A stretch of DNA of 64,000 nucleotides from Echinometra lucunter (taxonomy: Eukaryota; Echinodermata; Echinoidea; Camarodonta; Echinometridae), in the NCBI GenBank assembly GCA_029962745.1, contig CM057167.1:23626201-23690200 (forward strand), in the 5' to 3' direction. Below are positions 25,401 to 40,400 of this stretch, one piece after another; the first letter of the stretch is position 1; every line of letters begins with the position of its first letter. Below the pieces are notes generated by a model, which ran no database searches, had not been told where the DNA came from, and saw only the letters and a program-made list of their open reading frames with translations. The position numbers were made by a program, and so were the translations under genes.

Positions 25401-28400
25401 AAACAAATGAGAAAGGATTAGGAGGAGGTGATGAGGAGGAGGGGGAGGAGGAGAAGAAGAAGAAAAGGAGGAGGAAAAGCAGGAGGAGAAGAGGAGGAGA
25501 AGAAGAGGAGGAGAAGAAGAGGAGGAGAAGAAGAATTAGAAGAGGAGGAGAAGAATTAGAACAGAAGAATTAGAAGAGGAGGAGGAGGAGGAGGAGCAGG
25601 AGGAGCAGGAGGAGCAGGAGGAGCAGGAGCATGAGGAGGAATAGGAGCAGGAGGAAGAGGAGCAGAAGGAAGCAGGAGAAGAAGAAGAAGAAGAAGAAGA
25701 AGAAGAAGAAGAAGAAGATAGAAAAGGAGGAGGAGAAGCTTGAGAAGAAGAAGAAAAGAAAAGAAAGAGGAGGAAAGGGGAGAAGGAGAAGAAGAGAAAA
25801 ATAGGAAAAAGGAGAAGAAGAAGAAGAAGAAGAAGAAGAAGAAGAAGAAAGAAGAAGAAGAAGAAGAAGAAGAAGAAAAAGAAAAAGAAGGAGAAGAAGA
25901 ATATAATGATACATGTAACAAGAAGAACAACAATATTAATTATTTTGACTCTGATGTACACCCTGACTATCACCCAAGTCATATTGAGCAGCCAAAGTAA
26001 CTAGTGCTCAAGCACACCTGGGTAGAGAGTGGCACATGTAAATTAATGTCTTGCCATAGGAGGGTAGTGCAATACCTTTGATATACAAATATTGACTGCT
26101 TTGAGGGGCATGGTTGGAACCAGGCCCCTAAAGCTCTGCCATTATGTCCAGATCCATTAGAAGGCCAACCTAAGCAACCATCAATATTCATGACCAAAAA
26201 TGAATAATTCATTTTGTAGGATGCTTCCAACTAAATTTAGTAGCATTCGTTTGTACGCGTTATGAAATATAACACGCATCAGCTTACCGCATGCGCAGTA
26301 AATGTACAGATCCAACAAAAGTCAGTACATCCTTAAGGTTGTGCTTAACTTTTGTTGCCACAAATTTTAACAAAATCTTTCAGCTATTACATTACTATTA
26401 TGGAAGAGATAATTCCCATCAATACACCAGTCACAGAATTTCGTTCCTCTCTATCATAGTTGTTATACATTTGTGTAAGAATTCACATTTGAATTTTAAC
26501 ATTTTGCAAAGGGTGCACTCACTTCTGTTGGATACTGTACAATAAATGCACAAAAAATGTGCATTAATTCGAAGTATCACAATAGGCAGTCAGTTAGCGG
26601 TTTCCATGACTGTCTCTTTGACCAATCAGAGGCCTAGAATCTTAGAATAACACATAATATAACATTTTCAAACTAAGTAGTTTGATATCATACTGAATTT
26701 AGGGCTTTATTCCTTGATTACCTCATAGTGCTTGAGATCTTTGTAATACTTGAGTTGTGAACCAGCTAACACAGCGTACCCGGGCCGAACCTTCTTCTGG
26801 CGCCCTCTATCTTTCATAAGCATGATAGTCAGCGAGCCTTCCTTTTCTCTCACAGCCATGTCAGGACCAGGGTTGTGGATACTTATCCTCTGTTGTGGAG
26901 GGGAGAAGAGACAAGACAATGAAAGTAGTTTCACATGAAATCGAGGATGAGAGCCTTGAGAGGATACTTTAACCATTTCAAAAGTAGGTTATTGTTAATC
27001 ATACTTAACATGCAACGACATTTCCATATAAGAAGAATAAGACGTCAACAGCTTGGTTTCCAAGCACACAATACATGGTAACAATGAAAGGATGGCATGA
27101 AATTTGATAAATAATTATGATTACAGTGACATATATGGTAGAGACAGTGGATGAGAGAGAGAGAGAGAGAGAGAGTGAGGGAAAGAATAATGGCCGATAG
27201 ACAAAAAAAAACAGAAGAGGAGGAAAGAGAAAGATGGAAAGTAAGAGAAATAAAGACTGGAGGGAAGGAGAGAGGAATGGCAAAGAAAGTATGAGGAAAA
27301 GCAAAGACATGACTTGTCGAAATAGATGTACTTCAAAGGGGGAATAAGAACAAATATATAAATGTATTAAAGATAAAAAGCGAGTGAGTCGACAATTAAC
27401 ATCAATGAATACATTACCATCATTACTTTCATTATTGTTATCATTAGTATCACTATAATTGATATAATTATCATTATCGTTTACATTAAAGTTCTCGCTG
27501 ACAATGTAATCATTACCATTATTATCATTATCATCATTATCATCATTATTATCACTGTTATTATCATCAATTTCATCATTATTACCCTTATCACTATTAT
27601 TATTATTATTATTATTATCATCATCATCATTATTACTATTATCAATATCATTATCATTATCATCACTATCACAATTATCATTATTACTACTGTTATATCA
27701 TCATCATTATTACACTTCGTATTCATTTGCCAATTTAAACAAAACAAATTCAGTATACCAGTGTATTAAAATAGTGTGACTCAACAAACATTAAAACAAC
27801 ATCAATCACTTGCACAGATACAAGTACACTTCAAGGAATGGAAAGAAAATTGTGAGGGACAAAGTCACATAATTAACAATATTGAAGTGAAAAGATCTGC
27901 AACAGACCCACAAAGCGTTCAAAGTAGTAAGACATAATAAGACATTTAATAGATTAGAATTCAACAAAAACATTTAGACCTCATATAAATATGGTTTAAA
28001 ATTGAATAATTAGTAAGTGGTTAATGAATGTATAAGAAGAAAAGAAAAAAAATGTAATAAAAGAAGGCCACAAAATATGCAAGTCAACCACATGATACGA
28101 CTGTGAAAGGAAGATAGTTAAAAGAGTCTGAGTACTGATATTGCTGGTCAGTAGCTGTTTCAAATTGATTTGATCAAATACGCTTAGCATTGCATTCTGT
28201 TCAAAATAATATAATACAACAGAATATGATGGTGTATGTTTCACAGCAGTATAACTCGAATGTGAAGTGCTCATCAGTGCTGAAACAAATCTGGCAAAGT
28301 GACAGCCAGGGTATTTAATCATCTACACTCTTCCTCAAACATATACATGTAAGAAGAGTTAAGTAGATAGCGTTCTGCTCGGAGTTGGTGATATCAAGAA

Positions 28401-31400
28401 CTAAAAAACGATTTTTGAATTTGAAAATGAGTCGTTTATCATAACAGCGCACACACTCTGCTGAAGTCCTAGGCGTATAGCGCACCAGACAGACTGGCGC
28501 ACATTATGTAACAAAGAAGTACATGAGCTCAAATAAAGTGAAAGAGACAGGAAAAAAGGGGGAGAGAGAAAGAAAGAAAAGAGGGAGGCAGAAAGAAGAA
28601 GTAGTAGGAAAGCTGAAGCCTGCGAGAAAGAAAGAAACTGGAAGAAGAAGAAAGAGAGAGTAAGGGCGAAAATTCGTGAAATTTCTTCGGTTTACGGAGT
28701 TTTTTATTCGTTTTTTAGTTTAAGAAGACTTACGTACATGTACTTCTCAAAAAAAGAATGTACAGGAATATGAAGGAGTGATTAAAGCATATGACATGTA
28801 CATGTACAATGATAAACAAATATCTTGTTGATGTACTCGGAAAAATGAAATCCTTGACAATATCTCGCATAAAAAGATGAACATCTCTGTCCTCATTTGA
28901 CATAGGCCTTCAGTAAAATGATCACGGTGGGATATACAGTGTAGTATCCATGGCGAAACTCAAAACAAAAAAAAAGAAGAGTATGATATGTCTAATTCCA
29001 AAATCGGATTGAATACTTTAAGGGTATGAACAACCATTTTTTTAAAAAATATAAATCCTGTTAAATCAAACTAATGGTTATATGTAGGGTTTTTACAGGA
29101 ACTTAAATTTTCTTAATGCACATAATCCGAACTCCTGTACATACCTTGCTGATTGATTAATGAACAATATTAGAAGTCACATATTGTTTAATGAGCAAGT
29201 CTGAGTCAAGATGAGGTTGAAAGGAATGTCACGAATATATATTATATGAAAATGCAAAAAGTGGAAGTGAATATTTTGTTGTGAAATTTTTAGAAGACAG
29301 TCCGGTCCGATAACGTGGGACAACCTGTATTCATACACATGTATGCTTTCATCTGCTCAAACCAGGTATAAACTCTGTTTAATATCAAATAAATAAATGC
29401 CCAATAAGGCACTTGTTTCTCAAAAGTAGACTAAGTCTAAGTTGGTTTATTCTATAGCACGTGTTCCTATCATGGCCACTGGTCGTGACCAGCTTGGTCG
29501 CTTTGCTCCCTTGCGTGGGTGTTTCCTCAAACATTTTACGTATTCTTGCCCCCCCCCCCCCCCTCCACAAAAAAATTTCCTGCATACAGCCCTTGGTCCC
29601 TATGGGTTGTTACAGAACTTAGATCAATGATGATTTTGAGGAAACAGAAGAAACAGAAGAAACAAGCTGATGATATGTTCAAAGGTCATTGACTCTCAAA
29701 TCATTTCAAATTGCTTTGTTGATGCTCATTCTCGTTCTCAAAAGCCAACATGGATAACTTGATATGTGGGAAATTCATGACAATTTAAATAACTTAAATA
29801 AAAGGTTATGCATTCCATGTGATGGGAAAAGGGAACATGGATACATTGTTATGAACACATATGACTCGCATGACTGTTTATAATGTGTCAGTGGTTATAA
29901 GTTACGTGTCCATGAAAGAACAAGATTAATTCACAGCAAGAATATAAAAAAAACACTGAAACTCTGTATATTGTTCTCATTATGAAATAAAACATTGAAT
30001 ACTTTGAGGCACTTGCTGGTTTTAAGGTTACAGTTCTTTATTCCGAAGGTTCGTTATTCCGAGGGTTCATTTATTCCGAAGGTTCGTTGTTTTGAAGGTT
30101 CGTTAGTCTGAAAATGAAACAAGGTTCGTTTAATCCGAAAAAGAAATAAGTTTCGTTATTCCGAAGGTTCGTTAGTCCGAAAATGAAATAAGATTCATTA
30201 GTTCGTTAATTATTTTCAGACTAAAGAACCTTATTTCATTTTCGGACTATTGAACCTTCGAAATAACAAACCCTATTCCATTTTAGGATTAACGAACCTT
30301 CGGAATAATGAACCTTATTTCATTTTCGGATTAACAAACCTTCGGAATAGCAAACCTTATTTTATTTTCGGACTAATGAACCTTTGGAATAACAAACTTT
30401 CAGAATAACACCGCAAATGTTCGGATTAACGAACCCTTTTTCATTTTCGGACTAATGAACATCTGGGTCTATGCAATTTGCGTGTTTCAGAATAACGAAC
30501 ATCCCGGTTTTAAGTCCATGTTCAAAATTCCAGACATTCTGTAAACCAGAAGATTTTTTTGAAAACCAGAAAATTTGCCTATAAATTTGGCAAAATTCAA
30601 CAGAAGTCCACATTCAGAAACACTTCATACTCCAAAATAATTGATTCACAACACTAATTAAAGTTTTGCAATTTATGTAAAGGTCATGCTTCAAAAACAG
30701 TAAGTTCCAGGTAATCAAGTAAATGTACACCACAGGTGCTCGTTTAGTGACACTGGGTAGCATAAACTATGATATAATAAATATAGTTTAATTATATTGC
30801 TTAATTATATACCTTGTACAATAATTCTACAAGGTATATTAAGCAATATAATTTACATGAGTTTTTACCTTTATGCATTTCAGCAAATGATTCTAATGCA
30901 AGTACACTTTTTCAATGTCTTGTTTTCATTAATCACTCAGTATAATGAAGATGATCTGGATTAATCAACACACAATAACCAATCCAAATTGAATCATTTC
31001 AGGAAATATTGTCTTGAACCTCTTCAACAACTTACATTATTAAATCTTCGCTTAATTTCTTCTTTCTGTGAGAGGAGAAAAGAAGGAAAACAAGATAGAA
31101 TTCATTCCATACTCAACTTAACATTGTTTACAGTTAGAAAATGGAAGTATCAAACATACTATGACAGAATTTGAGCAAACATGAACTTCATTATACTTCC
31201 TTAAGAAGGAATGTTTGAAACATGGTTTGTGAGAATGTTTTTAGAGAAAGCTGGAGTACTGGGAAAGCTTGATGATATGTTTTATCTGGAAGTTCCCTCT
31301 TCAGTGAGCAGGAAGAACATTATAGTAGAAAGGTTCCCTGAAGAAGGATTTTTGCTCTTTAAATGCTCTCATAATTGAGATAAGATGACAAAATGGCTTC

Positions 31401-34400
31401 AGCATTTTGGCCGAAAATTCTAGTGTGTGGTCGCCTCTACTCACTTTTGAGTGCAGTGCAAGTGCCCTTTCAGGAAAGTGAGTTTATTTCTTATCAACAT
31501 GATGATTCCGAAATCTCACACTAGACACCTGTTTTTATAATCTAAACTGGGTTCCAACAGAACTTATCAATTTTCAGAGCAACACTCACTAAAATCTTCT
31601 GCATCAAAATTAATCATATTTAGATACAGATAAGGTACAATTCTCCTTATAACGCACATCTGGAAATTATAAAGATCAGTTTTGCCATAAAGGAGAAAAA
31701 TCTGATGAAATTTCTAAAGGTCACTTTTTAAAAATCACAGAAACTCTTTGCTGAGAACCTCCACGTAGGGGCTGCCAATTCAGAACATTTCAAAGCTATT
31801 CATTCAATTTCAAAGGCGGGTTATTTTTACCGCTTTACTGCCCATTGTTCACTACTGAGCTCCGTGCCTGGGAGGCAAGTAGTTTTGGTGATTTTGACAA
31901 ATTACCTCTTGCGATTTCACCTTATTTTATTCTTTTTGGACTCATCAAAACGTAAACATTTTTAGATGTGCTTGGTATTTTAGCTGATCTATGCCCAATT
32001 ATGATTCATTTAAATGTTTTGGATTTTCATGTATGTCGCAATGAAAAGTGATAAGTTTCTTTTGACGCCCAGTTTACATTTTCCATTTGCTCATAGACCA
32101 GGACTCAACTGTATCTTTAAAAGAGCAAAGTATGAAAGAAAGATATTTATAACACTTCAATCACTTAACATTTCCATTTGTTTTTAAAAGCATTTTTCAA
32201 TCTACTGTAGGAATATTACAGGTCATTCTGTGAGCCAAAGATATACATACAAGACTAGATACAAGTATACATTGGAAACATGTACTGTATGAAATTGTCT
32301 GCTCAGTTTTTTAATTTTTAGATAAGAAATCAAATGGAATATGTACATATAAACATGCATGAAAATCCACCTAACATTGATGAATGACAAATGTATACAC
32401 TCTAAGTAATTTGAAGGAATCTTGTTATGTTACACTCAATGAAAAGCACTGCAATAGCTTCAATCATGACAGCTACTTTATAAGATGAAACATCAACTTA
32501 CTTTCATCAATGTATTAAAAGTATATTTGAATTTTATGTATTCATGCAAAGTCTCTGTTGTAGAGGAAGTAAATGAATGGACTATTTCTTTGAGACTTGA
32601 TGATAGGTATAAGCTCTCTCTCCCATAAATAGAAGTAAAACATTCATTATATTTGAGCTGCCAGTATTCTTTGTGTCAGAAGTAATGTCTGGGCCCCTGT
32701 CTTTAAAAAAATTGCGATCAATTTGAATCAATCGCAACTTTGAGCTTGATCTTAACTCCTATCTCTTAAGTACTCAGTTGAAATCAATCTCAAAGTTGCG
32801 ATCGATTTGAATCAATCACAACTCTTTATAAGATGGCACCCAGGATTCACTATAGAGGTATGATCTTTATGTGATAAAATGAGATTGATCTGAATTCATT
32901 AGTAGTATGATTGTAATGTAAAGAGATGTGACATAATCTGGAATCATTGATTTTATGATCTTCATGCAAACTGAATCTCAGCTGAAGTCCAAATATGATC
33001 ATTATCTGGCAAACATGATTCATCTGAATTTGAAAGGGTATTATGTTGGAAAAAATAAAAGGTGGTTTACGAAATTCATAAGTGGTATGAGATTTATCTG
33101 AATTTGAAAGGGTATGATTTTGGAGAAAAAAAAAATAAAAGGTGATTTACAGAATTCTGTATGATATTGTCATAAAAGACATTAATGACATGATCTTTAA
33201 ATTGCAAAAAACTTGTGATTTTAAAATTAGAATTCATTAGAATTATGATCATAATGTATTTAACTTTTGTCTTAATGTATCAGTACAGCATCTACATCCG
33301 ACAGAATGATGGTAAGAGTCTCTCATTGTGATTTTAAAAAACCCTTCCTGTATAATGTAGCTCCACGCCAAAATTAATTTCATTCTTCAATGAAATGGTA
33401 TTAAAGTTAACCCATTCGTGACAGAGGTCCACATTTTGTGGTTTGGCCCAATATCTTTTGATGCAAAGCCCTAAAAGTCATACCAAATACATGAGCAGGA
33501 AGAACAAAAAATTCTACACAAACTGTGCCCATTTTGGTTGCGTCAATATTCGTTGTTTAATGCTGAAAATTTTTTACAGCAAAATAAGCATTAAAATTCT
33601 TAAATTGGCAATGTGATAGAAAGTTTAAAATCACTGTTTTCCCCTGCAAGTTGGCAACTTTTTGACTTCTCATCATAATTTCTGTCAATTTATATTCATT
33701 TCAGATACATGACGTTTTATAAGAAAAATGTAGCAATAAAATAAAAAGGTTGGTGTTGCCAATTTGAAGAATAAAAGCCGATCAAATTAGGCTTTAAATA
33801 ATTCCTGTCACGAATGGGTTAAAGAAAGGAACAGTGAGACCACTCAATAAGTTTAATCTCGATACAATTCTCTGAAAGATTATATGCCAAAAGATAGATA
33901 CTCAGAAGCCTACCTATTCCACATGCCTTTGAAATGAGAGGAGATACAAGACTAGGACTGTATTGCTCAGGGAAAAAATTAATTATTTTTTTTCCGGGGC
34001 TACTTTTGGAGCCCACCCTCCCGAATTTTCTACATTGTATTACAGTTTACATTGGACCATATGAGAATTTCAGGGGCTCTTTTTTAGTTTTCCAAGGCTT
34101 TTGGGGGGGGTGTTTCGGAGGCGAATTCGCCCTGAGCCCTCGTGTATTTCTTTCCCTGATATTGCTATAATAATTATAAGAGACTACAACTTTAGTCTGA
34201 TCTATAAAACCATATTCAAATATCCAGAAGCAAACCCCACTGTTTTCAGGTTTTTTAAAAAAATTAAAACATGCCCCTTGTGTTCATGAGATGCACATTA
34301 ATGTATCGATCATAGTTCAAGTTCAAATAAAGAGTTTTGCCAAAATATGCACGGACAAACTTGTGACATCATATTTCCACTAAATTTTAAGAATTTGATT

Positions 34401-37400
34401 GGTCCACATGCAAGGAGGCAAAAAAGATGCCTTTTGCTTGGGCATTTTTTTTTTTTTTTTTTTTTTTGGGGGGGGGGGAAGGGGGGAGGGTTTGCTGCCA
34501 TTAATACCATTAAAATAACACAACAGGAAAAAAATATCCGAGGGGGGGGGGTACTGCATGGGTTGGCCGCTTCATATGTGAACAAGCCTTTAAGAGGGTA
34601 GGGTAAGCATGATATGGACTGCCTAGTTTCAAACTCTCAACAAATATAAACTACTATAAATCTGAAAGAACTAGAAGTTTACTAGATTCCTCTTTTCACT
34701 ATGTTAAATACAGAATCACAAAAGTTGTATATAATATAGCACTTCACGTTTTGCGGTCCATAAATTAGTGCACTCAGTACATCCTCCTTAGGAAAGAGAG
34801 AGAAGTAATACTTATTTTTCCTTCTTTTTTTTTACATGGGGAAAGGTGAAGGGGGATGAAAGACAGGCAAGGTGTATAAAGAGTATGCATGATAATGGGT
34901 ATGACAAATGAACGTCATACAAGTACCTTCCTTTCATAGTCCCAGTCCTGTAAAATATAAACAGATGACAAAATATTTGAGATGCACTATTATGCAGGCA
35001 TTACAATTTTCTACTGACAGAACTTTAAAAGGCATCTGAGTGAAAAGAAGAGGGCCTATAAACTTTTGGATTTCAGCAGACAAGATATACCATCTTCCCA
35101 ACACGAATGCAAAAAGTGACTACATTTCTACGCCAAAAAACTCATATTTATACCATTAATAGAAATGATATTTTAAAGCTCTGACAAATTCAATGTTTAA
35201 ACATTACCAATACTCATAAGCAGGGGCGGCTCCAGAGTATTTTGATCGGGGGGGGGGGGGGTCAAGATGCCCCATACATGTAGGTGAATTTATTTACATT
35301 TTAAATGAATGGGGATATTATATAGTTTTGCATGACCCAGCCCCCTCTTTCCCCATATTCTTCTTCTTCCTTTATCCTCTTTTTTTCCTCCTTTTTTTTT
35401 TTTTTGATCACTTGGAAAATCATAGGGGGTAGTCCCACCCCTGCTCATAAGGACAGATCCTCCTAGCTGTCTGTGCTGTAATTATGCTAGACGGTAGGAG
35501 GGGATCTCAACCACAACAAAAATGGAGCTGACTTAACAGTTAAAATGTTTTAGCCTTTTTACACTTGCCATTTTTAACCTCATACTATCCTTAACCCGGA
35601 CTATTTCAATTTCTGTTCTCACTTGAGCGTTTAACCCCACATTTTGTTACATATAGCCCCACCAAAAGTGGGCTAACTCTGCTTGTTTCCAGGGCGGAAA
35701 TAGTCCCATACTATAAGTGATTTAGCCTACTTTGATAAAGTGTAATGTGGACAGAAAGCCGGCTAAGCCCAGTCCCATACTATCGGTGGGACTAAATGCT
35801 GTTTTAGCCCCACCAATTGTACAGGACTAAGCAAATTTTTGCCTGTATAAAAAGGCTATTAGCCATTTGTATTTTCAGTTTGGAAAAAAATAATTTGGTG
35901 AAGGATGCAAGAATGTAAAATCCCAGCTACCTTTAATAATTCATCAGTTAAAAACAAATCGTACCATCAAGATAAACAGTGCAGTCTGTAAATAGGCCTC
36001 ATCTAAAACTTCATGGAAATTGGAAGTTTTTTAATGGTAGAAAAATAAATCTACAAAATTCATACAAATTTACAAAAACACTTGTTTTGTTTTTACAGAG
36101 TGCTGATTATATAAAACAGAAGTAGAAAACAGTGGAAAATAGAGGCAGATAGTTCCTTAGAAACATGATGAAATTGCTTCACCAAATATTTGCTGGAATT
36201 TTTTCCCCCCTTTGAAAATGGGGATATGGGCTATTTGTCATTTTCATTTCCAAATGTCAAAGTAGTATTATATATAGACATTGATTTCAAATATTCAGAT
36301 ATGATGTAAGTATGAAGATATATGATGTACACTTCGTTGTATCAGCACAGAAATGCCCTTTCGTTATGCGAAATGTGTTCTCTCGTAAAAACCAAGAAAG
36401 AAGTAAAACTGCTGCAATATAACGCTTCAATATTTCTTCAAACTATCAAGAAAGAAGGTAAACAGTAACTCCAAAACAATAGCGTCACAAGTAGATTTTC
36501 TTTTGAAGCATTTTGAAACATGTCATATAGGTTTAAGGGCTTTTCTGCATAAAATACATGTAAGAGTGTTTTTGTACTGATGCAACGATTTCCTTCCCAC
36601 AATTGTCTGCATACTCCTGAGGTTGACATTTACTTTCTAGGTAATTTTACTGAAGTGCATGGTGGAGTTTTTATCATATCAGAGTGGATATAGTGAAAAC
36701 AGTGAAGCTAGCAGACAATAAACTGTGAATCAATATATCATGATATTTTTGTCAGTTCTGTGCTCTTCCGAATATATTACAACCGATGCCTCTTCAAAAG
36801 TAAAAATGAAAAACACAACTAATCTACCCACTTGTGTCAATCACTCGATTCTCCCTACCGCAATATTCAACGGTAGAGGGCGATATCTCCCACACACAGC
36901 GCAGACAAAGGCATTTCCGGTTTCCATACCCACATAATGGGTCAAGTCTTAGCAAGGCCCATAAAAATTGTAGTTTTTTTAGCCTAGAACATGCAAGCAA
37001 CAAATTCAAATGCTACCTGCATAGATATAACAAAATTATCAGGAGATTTTATGAAACATGAACAATGTTTTCATTAAATAAGAGATACGTTAACCTGGCT
37101 GTACATTTTCTATGGAAGCCGGAAGAAATTTTGTCAAATTTTCGGTACAGAATTTGTATCTGCGAATGTGTTGACCTGCGTTGTATGCAGGAAATGCCGC
37201 CCTCTACTGCTGAATCTCATATCTGCGGTAGGGAGAATTGCAAAGAGACCAGTGGAAAACAATGCATACTAACACCAAGAGCCCTGGTTTTTAATTCTAC
37301 ATATTATTAAAGTTAACCCATAGTAGTAGAGTGCCTCCATTTGGTGACATTTTTACATTACCTTAAAAGGAGAATGAAACCCTGGGGAAAAATCAGTTTT

Positions 37401-40400
37401 AATGAAAAGAAAGGATAGGGAGAAGACAATAAAGAAAAGCTCCATCAAAATCGGTTACAAAATGAGAAAGTTATGAAAGTTTGAAAAGTCTTAATTTACT
37501 TTCTATGGTGATCCTCAAATTGGTATTGTTGTTTCAAAATGGCAGGTTTGAGTGGACAACATTTAAAATGATTTGCACACAATTTTTTTTATTTTCTCCA
37601 TTATCTCTCATGGTGCAGCCTGTCTCCTTCTTAGCTCAAGATATATCATGGGAAAATGTATTTGACACAACACAGTTTGAGTTCACAAAGAAACAAGTAG
37701 CAGCTCATTTTGTAACCGATTTTGATGGGACTTTTTTTAAATTGCTTATTTCTATCCTTTCTTTCCAGTAAGACTGATTTTTCCCAAGAGTTTAGGCTCC
37801 CTTTAAATCCAGAATGGTGGGAACAACACACACATTACACATGTACATGAGCAGAAAGACAAATATTCACAGGAAAAATTTAGTCTTTCTAAATGACATT
37901 GCTGTATGTTGTGGTGCTTACAATTAAAGAGTGGTCAGATTATGTAAGTATTCATTCAACTCTCTACATTGGAATGCAGTATGAAATAATTACATAATCA
38001 GTATTTCCATTAGCAAATTGGCAGTGTTACTGTTAAATAGTGCAATGTTCATTCATTCATATGCAATTTATTTTTTTAACTACTCAAAGAGTGCAAAATA
38101 CCGTGGTCTTTCTAAAATGATAAGGCTGTATGTAGTGGCACTTACGATCAAGAGTGGTTTGATTATAATCATTAAACTCTCTACATTGGAAGTGCAGTGT
38201 GAAATAATGATGTAATCAGTATTTTCATGTGGAAATTGGCAATTTTATTGTTAAATATTGCAACATTCATTCATTCATCTGCAATTATTTTTTCAACTAC
38301 TCAAGAGTGCAAAAACCAATGATCTTTCTAAAATGACAACGCTGTAGGGTGTGGTGCTTACGATTAAGAGCATGTGTGGAAGCGTCGTGGTCTGGTGGTT
38401 CTGACTCTCGTCTTTCAATCAGAGGGTCGTGGGTTCGAATCCCAGCCATGGCGTTAATTTCCTTCAGCAAGAAATTCATCCACATCGTGCTGCACTCAAC
38501 CCAGGTGAGGTGAATGGGTACCTGGCAGGAATTCATTCCTTGAAATGCTTGCGCGCTGTAAAAGGCTGCCGGGCTAAAGCCGGGGTAATAATATCCAAGT
38601 CCTTTGGAAGCGCATAGAGACGTTATATCATAATGTGATATGCGCTATACAAGAACTATATATTATTATTTTATTATTATTTTGATTATATATACTGTAA
38701 GTAATCATTTAACTCTCTACATTGGAAATGCAGCATAAAATAATTGCATAATCAGTATTTTCATGTGCAAATTAGCAATTTTACTGTTAAATGGTGCAAT
38801 ATTCATTCATTCGTGTGCAATTTATTTCCTTAACAGTGCAAAATACAATGGTCTTTCTAAAATGACAAGGCTGTATGTAGTGGCACTTGAGATTAAAGAG
38901 TGGTTTGATTATATTATAATTAATCATTAAACTCTCTACATTGGAAATGCAGCATAAAATAATTGCATACTCAGTATTTTCATGTGCAAATTAGCAATTT
39001 TTCTGTTAAATGGTGCAATATTCATTCATTCATGTGCAATTTATTTCCTTAACTACTTAACAGTGCAAAATACAATGGTCTTTATAAAATGACAAGGCTG
39101 TATGTAGTGGCACTTGAGATTAAGAGTGGTTTGATTATATTATAATTAATCATTAAACTTTCTACATTGGAAATGCAGTGTAAAATAATGATGTAATTAG
39201 TATTTTCTTGTGCAAATTGGCAATTTTTCTGTTAAATATTGCAATATTCATTCACAAAGGTTCATGTGCAATTTATTTTTATAAATTACTCAAAGAGTGC
39301 AAATACATATACAATTATTGTTGTCTATCTTTGAAGGAAAACCTGATAAACTAGATTTTCAGGAAACTTGGTACTACTACGTATAACCGTAACAGCCTCC
39401 TCGCTCTCATCAGACAATAAACTTTCACATATTTGCTCTTTCATACATGTATATCAAAGAAGAGGCATACATGTATTTATGCTAAGTTTATAACTGCATT
39501 TTACATTTCAGGTTTTCTCATGAATATTCATTAAATGATTCATAACAACCCTCTTCAACCATAAAATTGATATGAATGGTATGCTTTTTGTTTGGTTGGC
39601 TTTTGTTTGTTTGTTTGTTTGTTGTTTTTTTTTTTTTTGGGGGGGGGGGTTCTGTTTTAAATATTCAGCACGGTTCAACAATAATGAGTTTGAAAACACA
39701 CAAACCCAAGTAATGTCCACCTGGAAAAGATGTTTTTTTTTTTTTTTTTTTTAATTTAGAGCCCATTATACAGATATCAAAACAAGTACAAGTATCCCTT
39801 GTTTAAAATAGCTGGAGATAAGATATTTTTAGTGAACTTCATGTAAGCATTACAGTGACAATTTTAATAGAAAGGGGAAACCCAAGATTTGCTCACAATC
39901 GCACTTCCTGGTAACGTCTTTCCTGCTATATCCCTTTGCTCTAATCAATGCTCACTTGAAGCATGCTTGAAAAGCCCTCGTGAATTGAAAAAACTCTATT
40001 CACTGTGTTTACACATGAACAACTAGGAGAGTGAATAAGGAAAATGTTAAAAATATCATGCTAAGGCCTCTTATATCAATGTCCTGGTGCAAAAGAACGT
40101 GTCCGCAGTGCAAAAAAACGTGTCCGAAATGCAAAATGAAAAAATGCTGAAAATCATATTTTTCAAACAATGATTGATAATTACATGGGTAGCATATGGG
40201 ACCTTGAAAATTTTTAAACAATCTCCTTGTGGCATGATCTTTGCTAAAATTTTGTTCCACTGTGTCACATTAGACATTTTGATTTTTGCATTTTTACATT
40301 TTTGCATTCTGGACACATGTTTTCGCACCACAGCATTAATGTAATATGCCTAACAATGTGCAAACTTAAAAATCTGCATGAGTTGTTGAAGTGAGTAAAA

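Larger units (their letters stand above)
26890..34926. other. Large intron f-g of the RhoGAP gene
   Basis: 8 kb with no recognisable exon. Holds a GA tract (27151-27175), the ATT/ATC microsatellite, the GGTTCGTTATTCCGAA foldback array, the family D relative and MITE copy 3. 27720-30000 and 30520-32690 are AT-rich and featureless to me. Confidence 0.55.

Noticed and set aside
25536..26000. Open frames of about 80-150 codons of Ser, Leu, Phe or Lys/Glu
   Set aside because: Products of the GAA/GGA repeat next to the PH exon.
38373..38450. tRNA gene
   Set aside because: Good B box, but it continues into a SINE body shared with other copies.
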